Shown here: one piece after another, positions 47,779 to 56,071 of the stretch
Layout of the letters: each line of letters begins with the position of its first letter
How positions within the stretch are numbered: position 1 is the first letter of the stretch
Assembly: GCF_003314995.1 (NCBI RefSeq)
Contig: NZ_QNRH01000004.1
Coordinates: 186,001 to 250,000 of the forward strand
Source: Pseudochrobactrum asaccharolyticum
GTDB lineage: Bacteria; Pseudomonadota; Alphaproteobacteria; Rhizobiales; Rhizobiaceae
DNA: 64,000 bases
Direction: 5' to 3'
Notes under the pieces: model-generated
What the model was told of the DNA's origin: nothing
The model's input: the letters and a program-made list of their open reading frames with translations, nothing else
Databases searched by the model: none
Program-made: the position numbers and the translations under genes

Positions 47779-48769
47779 TTTTCTTCCCCTTAATAATGTA
47801 TTTTAATTTGCGAACACCGTTTGAAATTGCCTGTCTAAAAGGAGATTTGTAATTAGAACGGTGATAATTGTATGCGTGAATATTGGCATTTAATTGGTGA
47901 AATTCAGTTTTGATTTCATCCTGAATTTCCATGCCTATAATCATTGCCATTCTGTTACTGCCGCTTGCACCATTCAGATCTGCTCTGATCCATTTATTGC
48001 GTAGTATCTGCCGATAAGCGCGATGCATATGCGCGCCGGCATGAATTGTATTTCCCATCGCGCCGGTGGCAGTTGTACGATGATGATAAAAAGCTAAATA
48101 TTCCGGATGTACCCATATGTCGTGTCGCAATACAAAGCGGGTGTGAAAATCCCAGTCTCCTAATACAGGCAGGGAACTGTCAAACATTCCGAGTTCTTTG
48201 CAAATGCTGAGATTAAATAAGAAAGCGATTGGTGGGAACTGATTGCGTACAAGCATCTTTTGTACGCTGAGAAAGCCTTCTTCCAGGTGGTCAAACTGAC
48301 CTGCATACCACGGTTCAACCCGATCGATTTCAATAAGGTTTGCCGTTACAGTTTCGAAAACACTGTTTAACTGAGTAACAATTCCGCGAATGGACGGGAA
48401 TTTTTTTTGTTTTTCAATCAGGGTTTGAGTTGTAACTTTTAAAAATTCTGGTGCCCAACTATCATCATCGTCATGAATAATCGCATAATCTGTATCAAGT
48501 GCGCTGATGCCTGCATTGCTGGCAGCTTCCATTCCTTTTGATTCAGGGTGATGGATAATGCGCACTCTGCTATCTGTATTGAATATTGAGGCAACCAAAC
48601 GATCAACCGGAGCCGGATCCCCTCCATCGTTCACAATCACTAAAATCCAGTTTTCGTGTGATTGATTTTTTACACTTTCAAGGGCGCGTCTCAGTAAAAC
48701 TATTCTGTTTTTAGTTCTTGTTACAATACCTACACTCAAATCTGTACTGTTGATTATTAAATCACTCAA
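47771..48769 (-). CDS. Family 2 glycosyltransferase
   Basis: A 332-residue GT2 enzyme with a GT-A Rossmann-like N-terminal domain: V-G-I-V-T-R-T-K-N-R at residues 13-22, I-V-N-D-G-G-D near 45, S-K-G-M-E-A-A-S-N-A-G, and the metal-binding acidic run H-D-D-D-D-S-W near 100. The C-terminal half is helical and basic at the end, fit for membrane contact. It overlaps the following HAD-type pseudogene by 8 bases, so the two were expressed together. Decay of that partner may make this enzyme redundant. Donor sugar unknown. Confidence 0.85.
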   Translation of the reverse strand: MSDLIINSTDLSVGIVTRTKNRIVLLRRALESVKNQSHENWILVIVNDGGDPAPVDRLVASIFNTDSRVRIIHHPESKGMEAASNAGISALDTDYAIIHDDDDSWAPEFLKVTTQTLIEKQKKFPSIRGIVTQLNSVFETVTANLIEIDRVEPWYAGQFDHLEEGFLSVQKMLVRNQFPPIAFLFNLSICKELGMFDSSLPVLGDWDFHTRFVLRHDIWVHPEYLAFYHHRTTATGAMGNTIHAGAHMHRAYRQILRNKWIRADLNGASGSNRMAMIIGMEIQDEIKTEFHQLNANIHAYNYHRSNYKSPFRQAISNGVRKLKYIIKGKKNV

Positions 48770-48868
48770 TTAATGCCTCATGTAATTTATTGTGTATTTT
48801 ATTGATGTTTTTTATATTTATCGGTTTTGAAGATATGTTTGCTGATAAGTGCTATTTGCCTGCAGAGC

Positions 48869-49696
48869 TTACAAAATTTGATTAGTGTCTGTGCCAGTCA
48901 CGTACGGAGCGGTATGATTTTGGGATATAGTGTGTGGTTTTGCAGCGGAAATGCCTTCTGCACTGTTGACCCAGTCGTGAACATCAAGTGCAATCAAATT
49001 AACCTCAGTTGAGGCAATCAATAAGTACTGCTGGCTTTCCAGATATTGAATTATGGATATGGAATTATTGGGATGGAAGTGGTCTGAGGGCTCGACTTGT
49101 ATAATTGCAGGGCGCCAGCGAGCCCAATCCCAATCTCGTAAGATGTCTAAGTCCATCCCTTCAATATCAAGAGATAGAAAAAGTGGAGCCTTATCGGCAA
49201 ACTCATCTGCAAGCAGCTTATTGATACGGCAGGCGGGAACCTTATCAATTCGGGCTATGCCCACAGCCCCGTCTTGCCATTCTTCGACGAATTTACGATT
49301 CAGAGAGCTGAGCTCATTTTGATTTGAAATATAAAAATCGATGAATGTTTCATCCGAAGTGCTTATTGCGGCATGCTTAATCGTATCGAGGGGGCGAACT
49401 TTTTGCAGGGCAGGCAGTAGTTGTGAATTCGCTTCGACAAGCACGCCGCGCATGTGTAACTGGTTATGTATTAGGTAGGTGGCGCTGGTTGCAATTGGAT
49501 GGTTGGCGCCAATTTCTAAATATCTGTGATCAGCAAGATTGATATTTTTGCGTCGTGCCAGTGCGCGTAATAATGCAATCACTATCAGGTCTTCGCCGCA
49601 TTGACCGAAATATGACTTTTCCAGTACAGGAATATCCGGCGTTCTGACATCTCTCCTGATGCATTCTTCGTACACAAAGCGATTAATGTGAGACAT
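48869..49696 (-). CDS. FkbM-type methyltransferase-like protein
   Basis: A 275-residue protein resembling FkbM SAM-dependent methyltransferases. Y-L-E-I-G-A-N-H-P near residue 60 stands where motif I (normally D-x-G-A-N) is expected, V-L-V-E-A-N-S follows, and L-F-L-S-L-D-I-E-G-M-D matches the conserved D-I-E-G segment near 173. Such proteins O-methylate sugars of surface polysaccharides. The N-terminus (G-Q-C-G-E-D-L-I-V) is also typical. It is first in the leftward row FkbM, GT2, HAD. The family is likely; the substrate is unknown. Confidence 0.8.
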   Translation of the reverse strand: MSHINRFVYEECIRRDVRTPDIPVLEKSYFGQCGEDLIVIALLRALARRKNINLADHRYLEIGANHPIATSATYLIHNQLHMRGVLVEANSQLLPALQKVRPLDTIKHAAISTSDETFIDFYISNQNELSSLNRKFVEEWQDGAVGIARIDKVPACRINKLLADEFADKAPLFLSLDIEGMDLDILRDWDWARWRPAIIQVEPSDHFHPNNSISIIQYLESQQYLLIASTEVNLIALDVHDWVNSAEGISAAKPHTISQNHTAPYVTGTDTNQIL

Positions 49697-50028
49697 GACG
49701 GAACCTTTATTATGTGGTGTGCTGATATCTTTCAGTAATATGCAATTTAGTATGTGCCTTGCAGATGGTGATGTTTTTGTATTTTAGGACAAATATTTTT
49801 TAGCTTCGTATGAAACTCATTATCGATGGTTGAGTTGTGTGAAAATTTGTTTAATTGGTTAGGTGTGCTCGTTACGTGCGGCGCTGGCGTTTTCGAAAAA
49901 TTTGAAGATCATAATGTGTCATTATGATCCGGTTTTTTATGTTGCGCATAAATGCATAAATTCCCATGAATCAATGTTAGCAGAATTATTAGGTTCTGCT
50001 TAAAAACATATTATGACAAAATGACATG
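49697..50028. other. AT-rich spacer at the island's right edge
   Basis: About 330 bases without a gene. I looked for a copy of the tRNA 3' end (the T-loop and acceptor sequence of 40320-40347) and found none. Confidence 0.45.
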
Positions 50029-50556
50029 TTATTTTATGGTGAGCTCTTTAAGTTGCCACGACCATCGGTGATCGAACCGCGAATCCTGTAGTTCGCTATG
50101 ATCATCACGCGGATAGACAAGCCAGTATGGCCCTTTGTCTTTAATCGTCAGCCTTTTGCCATCCATAAAGGCAGCAATAAGTGTCTTATAATCTGTTGCG
50201 TCGCGAAGCGGAATGTCGACGATGTAATCGTTCCATGCTGTCAGACGGAGCAGGGTCTCCGATGTAAAAGAGCCGGCTTCGATATTTGCCTTTTTCAGGA
50301 CGTCAGTGAGAGCGATACCCTCAAAATGGTGGACGCCATCAGTCCATGCGGTTTGCGTTTCTATCGAGGACCTTGGCAGTTTTAAAAGCTCATCTTCTGA
50401 TAAAATAATTGATGTGCCGGATTGGTTTGTGACACGTAAGTCACCGATTTTTTCTGCATTTGCAGTATGTATGCCTGAAAATATGAGGCTGAAAATCCCA
50501 TACGCAGCAACGAAGAACAGTTTGCTTAAAATCTTGCGCTTTGTTGTTCCGGTCAT
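50029..50556 (-). CDS. Small exported molybdopterin-oxidoreductase-fold protein
   Basis: A 175-residue protein with a signal peptide ending T-A-N-A-E near residue 34. The mature part is one domain related to the sulfite-oxidase/YedY molybdopterin-binding fold: F-E-G-I-A-L-T-D-V-L-K-K-A, Y-I-V-D-I-P-L-R-D-A, G-P-Y-W-L-V-Y-P. It lacks the cofactor cysteine of YedY, and at half the usual length may not bind molybdopterin. In alphaproteobacteria such proteins often lie by sensory proteins, but none is seen here. Role unknown. Confidence 0.75.
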   Translation of the reverse strand: MTGTTKRKILSKLFFVAAYGIFSLIFSGIHTANAEKIGDLRVTNQSGTSIILSEDELLKLPRSSIETQTAWTDGVHHFEGIALTDVLKKANIEAGSFTSETLLRLTAWNDYIVDIPLRDATDYKTLIAAFMDGKRLTIKDKGPYWLVYPRDDHSELQDSRFDHRWSWQLKELTIK

Positions 50557-50707
50557 AACTACTCCCCCTTTTTATTTCGGTATTTAGAAGGTCTTCTACA
50601 AGAAATATACCGTCATTCAGGTTGCGACAAGAGATGTATGTTTTTCTTGTGGCAGGGATATCGCCTTATTCTATTGGCTTTATGGCAAGGATCAGTAACA
50701 CGCAGTA

Positions 50708-50986
50708 TCAGCTCATCCGGACAAAAGTCAGGGCAAGGCTAACCGCTATGCCTAGTGACAGAATCCAGTTGGTGACTGTGATGGCAGATTGTTGTTTCTC
50801 GAATAATCTTAAAACACACCAGACGACAGCCCATGTTACCAGAGTGCCGATAACGGCACTTCCGGCGAAAGCTGTTAGTATCTCGGCGTTTCCGGCTCCC
50901 GACACTAATTTGCCCAAAGCTTTACTGGCGCCGAACAGTAGCGCGAGTATTGTCAATGTGACGGCAGAGCTCATATCGGGTTTCAT
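50708..50986 (-). CDS. Small integral membrane protein, unknown
   Basis: A 92-residue protein with three hydrophobic stretches (about residues 8-30, 38-62 and 70-88) separated by short charged turns. The C-terminus is V-R-M-S. It starts 15 bases after the small acidic-tailed gene upstream, so the two form a likely operon. No known family recognised. An oppositely oriented open frame over the same region has no ribosome site and is rejected. Confidence 0.6.
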   Translation of the reverse strand: MKPDMSSAVTLTILALLFGASKALGKLVSGAGNAEILTAFAGSAVIGTLVTWAVVWCVLRLFEKQQSAITVTNWILSLGIAVSLALTFVRMS

Positions 50987-51001
50987 ATAGCCGTATCTCG
51001 T

Positions 51002-51196
51002 TTAATAGGCATCGTCCTCATCCTCTTCGTCATCGGCCTCCACAACCTCCCACAGAAAAGCACGCAGGCGCTCTTCCATCGCTTTGCGTGATGTTCCGGA
51101 TTTTTCCAAGTCGCGCTTCAATTTGAAAAAGCGCTCTTTGTCTTCCGGTGAGAGATATTTCGTTGCGGATTCTAAATTGGATAATTCATTAGCCAT
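51002..51196 (-). CDS. Small helical protein with acidic tail, unknown
   Basis: A 64-residue protein: a charged helical body (Y-L-S-P-E-D-K-E-R-F-F-K-L-K-R-D-L) and a strongly acidic end of D and E residues closing in D-A-Y. It overlaps nothing and is followed after 15 bases by the small membrane protein gene, with which it is probably co-expressed. The composition resembles small regulatory or chaperone-like proteins; no function can be assigned. Confidence 0.6.
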   Translation of the reverse strand: MANELSNLESATKYLSPEDKERFFKLKRDLEKSGTSRKAMEERLRAFLWEVVEADDEEDEDDAY

Positions 51197-51302
51197 AAAT
51201 ATTTTAAGCTTCTACAAGAGATGTGGTCGTAATTTGTTGTATTTCTTCAGTACGGTATTATACGGCTTCTGCCCAGAGCGTTTTTGATATGGCGGTCAGC
51301 TT

Positions 51303-51662
51303 ATGACTTATGAAGAATATAACGCATTTTGTGCGTCATTGCCCGCAACATCCCATGTTGTTCAATGGGGCGGAGCGCATGTCTGGAAAGTCGGCGGCAA
51401 AGTTTTTGTGATAGGCGGCTGGAATAAAGACGAGCCAAGCTTCAGCTTTAAGGTCAGCCACATAGCTTATGAAATGTTGCAGGAACAGCCGGGTTTACGC
51501 CCTGCACCTTATCTTGCTTCGCGTGGGATGAAGTGGATTCAGCATTATGCTGCGCCTGGTTTGAACGATGAAGAGTTGCGGGATTATATCCGACAGTCCC
51601 ATCATCTGGTTGCGCAGGGACTGTCGAAAAAGAAGCAGAGAGAGCTTGGCTTGCTTGAATAG
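51303..51662 (+). CDS. MmcQ/YjbR family DNA-binding protein
   Basis: A 119-residue YjbR-type protein with the CyaY-like fold: L-P-A-T-S-H-V-V-Q-W at residues 13-22, W-K-V-G-G-K-V-F-V-I, and the C-terminal helix Y-I-R-Q-S-H-H-L-V. Family members bind DNA in a few studied cases and are of unknown function otherwise. It is alone on its strand, converging on the small periplasmic protein gene with 23 bases between stops. Confidence 0.85.
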   Translation: MTYEEYNAFCASLPATSHVVQWGGAHVWKVGGKVFVIGGWNKDEPSFSFKVSHIAYEMLQEQPGLRPAPYLASRGMKWIQHYAAPGLNDEELRDYIRQSHHLVAQGLSKKKQRELGLLE

Positions 51663-51685
51663 GGTGCTTACAAACCTTAAGGCTT

Positions 51686-52051
51686 TTAGCGCTTTTTCAT
51701 GATTAAAGTGTCGCCGGATCTTGGGGCAGTATAGTTCATCACGACACGTATCGTTCTGGATTTGATCGCAGCCTTACTGGCGCAATCAAGCAAAGCCTGC
51801 TGTGCGCTGAGAGCAAAAATCTTGCCGGCCTCACGCACAGGCTGATATTCGACAGCAATGACCTCTGTGAGATCGCCTTCGGCGTTGTAGGTAACTTCAA
51901 AAACAGCGCGGGCTTTTTGATAGTCCATTTTCTCAGGAAGAACCCAGCACTTCGCCGCCATATCAGCAATGACTTCCGCAATAGGGGCGGCATGCAGCGT
52001 GGACGGAAACAGGCTGAGCGCCGCAATAAAAGCTAAACAGGTCTTATTCAT
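51686..52051 (-). CDS. Periplasmic TonB/TolA C-terminal-like protein
   Basis: A 121-residue protein with a signal peptide ending T-L-H-A-A (about residue 22). The mature domain has the TolA/TonB C-terminal character: a tryptophan in C-W-V-L-P, then R-A-V-F-E-V-T-Y-N-A-E-G-D-L, then A-L-L-D-C-A. Two cysteines could form a disulphide. It lacks a membrane anchor or proline-rich spacer, so it is a stand-alone domain. The fold suggestion is moderate, function unknown. Confidence 0.65.
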   Translation of the reverse strand: MNKTCLAFIAALSLFPSTLHAAPIAEVIADMAAKCWVLPEKMDYQKARAVFEVTYNAEGDLTEVIAVEYQPVREAGKIFALSAQQALLDCASKAAIKSRTIRVVMNYTAPRSGDTLIMKKR

Positions 52052-52266
52052 ATCTCTCCGGAAGTATTGTCACGCATATTTAATACATAGGCATAAAACG
52101 TGTGGAGCGGTAGGGCTTTGTCGTTTTATTCGCTCTGATGCCGTGAATATGATCGGGCGGGGGATACGGATTCGCTCAAATAATTGTAGCGTCCGTTTGC
52201 AAGGACTGTTGCCGAATTTTTATAATAATGCGTTGATTATAAAAGGGATCACGCAGGAGGAGATGA

Positions 52267-53160
52267 ATGCCAATAAAATTATTTCAGGGGCTCTCAGCGT
52301 TTCCTTTAACGCCTGTAGCAGCGGATGGACAGATCAATAAAGACAGGCTGGCTCAGATGTTGGAGCGGCAGGTAGCAGCCGGTGTGGATTCCATAGGTCT
52401 GCTTGGCAGTACAGGCACCTATGCCTATCTGAGTGCAGATGAAAGATCGCAGGTTTTGGCTGCAGCCGTTGAAGCGATTAACGGGCGGGTGCCGTTGGTT
52501 GTCGGGGTTGGTGCGATACGCACAGACTGGGCGCAGCAATTTGCACGGGACGCAGAAAAGGCCGGTGCAGACGGATTATTGCTGGCGCCGGTTTCCTATA
52601 CGCCGCTGACTGCCGATGAGGTGGCGCTGCATTTTGAAGCCGTGGCCGGAGCAACGGCTCTGCCGCTGTGTGTTTATAATAATCCTGGTACAACGCATTT
52701 TACATTTACGCAGGAATTGCTCGCACGGATATCTGCACTGAAGAATGTTGCAGCGGTTAAAATGCCAGCACCGGCAGATGGTGATTTCGCGAGTGAGATC
52801 GGGCGCTTGCAATCTCTGTGCGCGTCGGACTTTGCAATTGGCTATAGCGGGGACTGGTATGCTGCACCTGCGTTACTCGCCGGAGCCAAGACCTGGTATA
52901 GTGTGGTGGCGGGTTTGCTGCCGGTTCCTGCACTGCAACTGACCAAGGCTGCGCAAACCGGCGATAAAGATGCAACTGCTACTTGGGATGATGCTTTTGC
53001 ACCTTTATGGGCGTTGTTCCGCCAATATAGCAGCTTGCGGGTTATGTATGCGATTGCGGAAGAGCTCGGTTTGCCGGCAGGTCTGCCGCCTGCGCCGCTT
53101 AAGCCAATTCCATCTACTGCCAGAGAGGCAGTTGCACAGGCGCTGGAGGGGCTGGTTTGA
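52267..53160 (+). CDS. Dihydrodipicolinate synthase/N-acetylneuraminate lyase superfamily aldolase
   Basis: A 297-residue TIM-barrel aldolase. G-S-T-G-T-Y at residues 47-52 replaces the usual G-T-T-G-E. The catalytic tyrosine is Y137 in V-Y-N-N-P-G-T-T and the Schiff-base lysine is K165 in A-A-V-K-M-P. The arginine of true DapA (Y-N-x-P-x-R-T) is absent, so it is probably not the lysine-pathway enzyme. It more likely acts on a keto acid or sugar acid by pyruvate aldol chemistry. AGGAGGAG precedes the ATG. It stands alone with a terminator after it. Confidence 0.85.
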   Translation: MPIKLFQGLSAFPLTPVAADGQINKDRLAQMLERQVAAGVDSIGLLGSTGTYAYLSADERSQVLAAAVEAINGRVPLVVGVGAIRTDWAQQFARDAEKAGADGLLLAPVSYTPLTADEVALHFEAVAGATALPLCVYNNPGTTHFTFTQELLARISALKNVAAVKMPAPADGDFASEIGRLQSLCASDFAIGYSGDWYAAPALLAGAKTWYSVVAGLLPVPALQLTKAAQTGDKDATATWDDAFAPLWALFRQYSSLRVMYAIAEELGLPAGLPPAPLKPIPSTAREAVAQALEGLV

Positions 53161-53211
53161 CGGCGGCGTTTCGTGAGGTATCAGAGATATTTGCTCAAAT
53201 GCAGATACAAA

Positions 53212-53239
53212 AAAGCCCCGGAAATCCGGGGCTTTCTTT
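53212..53239. terminator. Bidirectional terminator between convergent genes
   Basis: Stem aaagccccgg/ccggggcttt, 4-base loop, A- and T-runs on either side. Confidence 0.88.
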
Positions 53240-53257
53240 TTAATCTGCCGTAACAGA

Positions 53258-53917
53258 TTAGAACTTGTAGTTTACACCAACGCGAACGGTGTGGAACGGA
53301 GCTTTAACTTCGCCAAAGCGGTTGCCGTTAACATCGTCCAGTTTCAGCTTGCCGAGGTCGGTGTAGAGGTATTCCGACTTCAGAGTTACGTTGTTGGTCA
53401 GTGCGTATTCTGCACCGGCACCTACAGTGTAGCCAACTTTAGTGTCGGACTGGGAGAAGTCACCGTAAGATGCTTTGATCTTACCGTAAGCAACACCACC
53501 TGTTGCGTAAACCATGAAGCGGTCAACCGGTGTGTAACCGAGACGTGCACGTGTTGTACCGAACCAGTTGATTTTCGCTTCTGCGCCACCGAGGCCGGAA
53601 ACTTCAACATCAGACTTCAGACCTGCGCCCTGAATGTCGGTTTCCAGACCAACGATCATCTGGTCGAACTGCCAGTTGTAACCGGCCTGAATACCGCCGA
53701 GGAAGCCGTTCGAATTGTCTTTAGCGGAGATACCGTCATATACGTTCAGCTTGTTCTTGCCGCCAGCATAACCGGCGTTCACACCAACATAGCCACCTGT
53801 CCAGGAGAAGGTGTCTACTACAGCAACAGGAGCTGGTTCGTTGTATACGATAGCATCAGCTGCAAAAGCGCTTGTGGAGGAGAGAAGCAGAGCAGCTGCC
53901 AGAGTTGTATATTTCAT
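53258..53917 (-). CDS. Omp25/Omp31-family outer membrane beta-barrel protein
   Basis: A 219-residue porin-like protein. The signal peptide ends S-A-F-A-A (residue 20). The barrel starts F-S-W-T-G-G-Y-V-G-V-N-A-G-Y and continues in alternating strands (Q-A-G-Y-N-W-Q, R-A-R-L-G-Y, Y-A-T-G-G-V-A-Y-G, S-E-Y-L-Y-T-D-L-G). It ends in a terminal phenylalanine (V-N-Y-K-F), the BAM recognition signal. It matches the Omp25/Omp31 group of Brucellaceae, major surface proteins linked to the envelope. AAGGAG precedes the ATG. The gene-free 180 bases upstream include the promoter. Confidence 0.92.
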   Translation of the reverse strand: MKYTTLAAALLLSSTSAFAADAIVYNEPAPVAVVDTFSWTGGYVGVNAGYAGGKNKLNVYDGISAKDNSNGFLGGIQAGYNWQFDQMIVGLETDIQGAGLKSDVEVSGLGGAEAKINWFGTTRARLGYTPVDRFMVYATGGVAYGKIKASYGDFSQSDTKVGYTVGAGAEYALTNNVTLKSEYLYTDLGKLKLDDVNGNRFGEVKAPFHTVRVGVNYKF

Positions 53918-54096
53918 TTGATGAACTCCTTTTTGATTTCGTTAGAAACATAAGATGTACCCATCAAAATGTCTGTCACAAATATGCAACAGCAAGTTCT
54001 TATCGTCTTGAAGTAAATGTGATCGCATTGACACTTTTCGGCCATAATGTAATTGTGCGCGCCGCTCACGAAAACGTGTTATTCCTCACGTTAATA

Positions 54097-55278
54097 TTAC
54101 ACGATCTGGCCAGCGCTGTGCCCCGATGCCCATGCCCATTGGAAGTTAAATCCGCCGAGCCAGCCGGTTACATCCACACATTCTCCAATGAAATAAAGGC
54201 CTTGTACCTTTTTCGACTCCATTGTTTTTGAGTCGAGTTCATTGGTGTTGATGCCGCCGAGTGTCACTTCTGCCGTGCGGTAACCTTCGGAACCTGCCGG
54301 TTTAAAATGCCAGTCCTGAATTGCGGCAACGAGACTGGTCAAAACCTTGTCGGACAAATCAGCCAAAGGCTTGTTCAATTGTGTCTTTTCCGTGAAAAAC
54401 TGCGCCAAACGGCGGGGTAATTTTTCTGCAAGAGCTGTCTGGGCAGACTGTTTTCCGTTCATTTTTCGTGCATTTTTTAACAATGCGAGGAAGTCAAAGT
54501 CCGGTTCAACGGTCAAAACGACCTCATCACCCTCACGCCAATAGGATGAAATCTGCAGAATCGCAGGTCCGCTCATGCCGCGATGGGTGAAAAGCAGTGC
54601 TTCGCGGAAGCGGGTTTTGCCATGTCGCAGCTCTGCATCGACCGCGATTCCCGATAGCGGGCTGAGCTGTTCGAGCAGATTTGGCTCCAGTGTCAGCGGC
54701 ACAAGACCCGGACGCGTTTCAATCAGGCTATGGCCGAACTGACCGGCAACCTGATAGGCGAAGCCGGTTGCACCCATTTTTGGAATAGACTTGCCGCCGG
54801 TGGCAATGACCAGAGAGCTGGCTTCGATTTTGCCATAGCTTGTTGTAATCGCAAAACCATCTGTGGTCTTGGTGATATCGGAAACGGTGGTGTTAAGATC
54901 GAGCCGGACATTGGCCTGCTGCATTTCTGTCCGCAGCATATTGATAATGTCTTTGGCACTGTTATCGCAGAACAGTTGTCCTAAAGTCTTTTCATGCCAG
55001 TTGATGCCATATTGGTCGACCATGGCGATGAAGTCCTGCGGCGTAAAACGCGCCAGTGCGGATTTGCAGAAATGCGGATTTTCGGACAGATAATTCTTCG
55101 CTGTCGCGTGAATATTGGTGAAGTTACAACGGCCGCCGCCGGAAATGCGGATTTTGTCGCCAGCTGATTTTGCATGATCAATCAACACGACCGAGCGCCC
55201 CCGCTGACCGGCGCGGATCGCACACATCATGCCTGCGGCACCTGCACCAATAATTACAACGTCTTTTTTCTCTGTCAC
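54097..55278 (-). CDS. HI0933/YhiN-family flavoprotein
   Basis: A 393-residue NAD(P)/FAD-dependent oxidoreductase. The dinucleotide-binding motif G-A-G-A-A-G-M-M is at residues 11-18. The family signature S-G-G-G-R-C-N-F-T-N is near 46-55, and the second FAD contact is W-L-G-G-F-N-F-Q-W-A-W-A-S-G at the end. The family is conserved and cytosolic with unclear substrate. It stands downstream of pncA, separated by a terminator, so it has its own promoter. No neighbour points to a pathway. Confidence 0.88.
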   Translation of the reverse strand: MTEKKDVVIIGAGAAGMMCAIRAGQRGRSVVLIDHAKSAGDKIRISGGGRCNFTNIHATAKNYLSENPHFCKSALARFTPQDFIAMVDQYGINWHEKTLGQLFCDNSAKDIINMLRTEMQQANVRLDLNTTVSDITKTTDGFAITTSYGKIEASSLVIATGGKSIPKMGATGFAYQVAGQFGHSLIETRPGLVPLTLEPNLLEQLSPLSGIAVDAELRHGKTRFREALLFTHRGMSGPAILQISSYWREGDEVVLTVEPDFDFLALLKNARKMNGKQSAQTALAEKLPRRLAQFFTEKTQLNKPLADLSDKVLTSLVAAIQDWHFKPAGSEGYRTAEVTLGGINTNELDSKTMESKKVQGLYFIGECVDVTGWLGGFNFQWAWASGHSAGQIV

Positions 55279-55329
55279 GGTGAGGCTCTCTGATCCGGCT
55301 ATTAAGGGGAAGGGCTTATATAAAGCAAA

Positions 55330-55355
55330 AAAGGCAGCCGTCGAGCGCTGCCTTT
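55330..55355 (-). terminator. Terminator of pncA
   Basis: Stem aaaggcagc/gctgccttt, 8-base loop, T-run on the minus strand, about 30 bases beyond the pncA stop. Confidence 0.82.
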
Positions 55356-55382
55356 CATTGCGGAAGTTTGTCCTGGTTGATA

Positions 55383-55997
55383 TCAGCGGAAATTGACACC
55401 TGCATTGCGCATTTGTTTCATCATAGTTTGCAGTGATCCGTCGATATCAATCGCGCGGCTCAAATCCGTCAGAACGGTAACATTGAACCCCTGTGCTGCG
55501 GCATCGAGAGCGGAGTAGGCGACACAAAAATCAGTGGCCAGACCCGCCAGTGTAATGTTCTTGATACCGCGCTCTTTTAGATAACCGCCGAGCCCTGTCG
55601 GGGTCATGTGATCATTCTCAAAAAAGGCGGAATAGCTGTCGATGGTTTTGCGGTAGCCTTTGCGGATTACCAGCTCGGCTTTTGTCCATTGCAGGTCTTT
55701 ATGAAACTCGGCGCCATGCGTTCCCTGTACACAATGATCCGGCCACAAGGTTTGCTTGCCGTAAGGCATTGTGATCATTTCATAAGGCGAGCGATCTTGA
55801 TGCTGGGATGCAAAGCTGGAGTGATCCGCAGGATGCCAGTCTTGTGTCAGGATAACATGGTCAAAGCGCTCAATTTCCTGATTGATGTCGGCAATAATTG
55901 TGTCGCCGCCAGCGACACCCAATGCGCCCTCAGGACAAAAATCATTTTGAATATCAATAACGATAAACGCACTGGTTTTTTGATCGCGTTCCGTCAT
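55383..55997 (-). CDS. pncA: Nicotinamidase
   Basis: A 204-residue cysteine hydrolase. The triad is D15 (V-I-D-I-Q-N-D-F), K113 (I-R-K-G) and C158 (A-T-D-F-C-V-A). Metal ligands are in D53-W-H55-P-A-D-H59. It converts nicotinamide to nicotinic acid for NAD salvage, and relatives also hydrolyse pyrazinamide. It stands between gbcB and a flavoprotein gene, with no evident operon. Confidence 0.93.
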   Translation of the reverse strand: MTERDQKTSAFIVIDIQNDFCPEGALGVAGGDTIIADINQEIERFDHVILTQDWHPADHSSFASQHQDRSPYEMITMPYGKQTLWPDHCVQGTHGAEFHKDLQWTKAELVIRKGYRKTIDSYSAFFENDHMTPTGLGGYLKERGIKNITLAGLATDFCVAYSALDAAAQGFNVTVLTDLSRAIDIDGSLQTMMKQMRNAGVNFR

Positions 55998-56071
55998 GCT
56001 GCTCTCCCGTCGCTCTCACTTCTGTCTGTGATCAGTGACGAAAGAGTAGCCAAAGGTCAAGCCCTCTGCTG

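Larger units (their letters stand above)
40348..49700. other. AT-rich surface-polysaccharide island next to a tRNA gene
   Basis: From the tRNA 3' end to about 49.7 kb the sequence is visibly richer in A and T than its flanks. Gene content changes to glycosyltransferases, an ABC exporter, a HAD/polysaccharide protein and a methyltransferase, with two pseudogenes. No integrase, transposase or repeat of the tRNA 3' end was seen at the far edge, so the boundaries are approximate and the mode of acquisition unknown. The ABC exporter may be ancestral core inside the region. Confidence 0.65.

Noticed and set aside
49697-50028. Possible att site for a tRNA-borne island
   Set aside because: No copy of the tRNA 3' end was found by eye, and no integrase is present.
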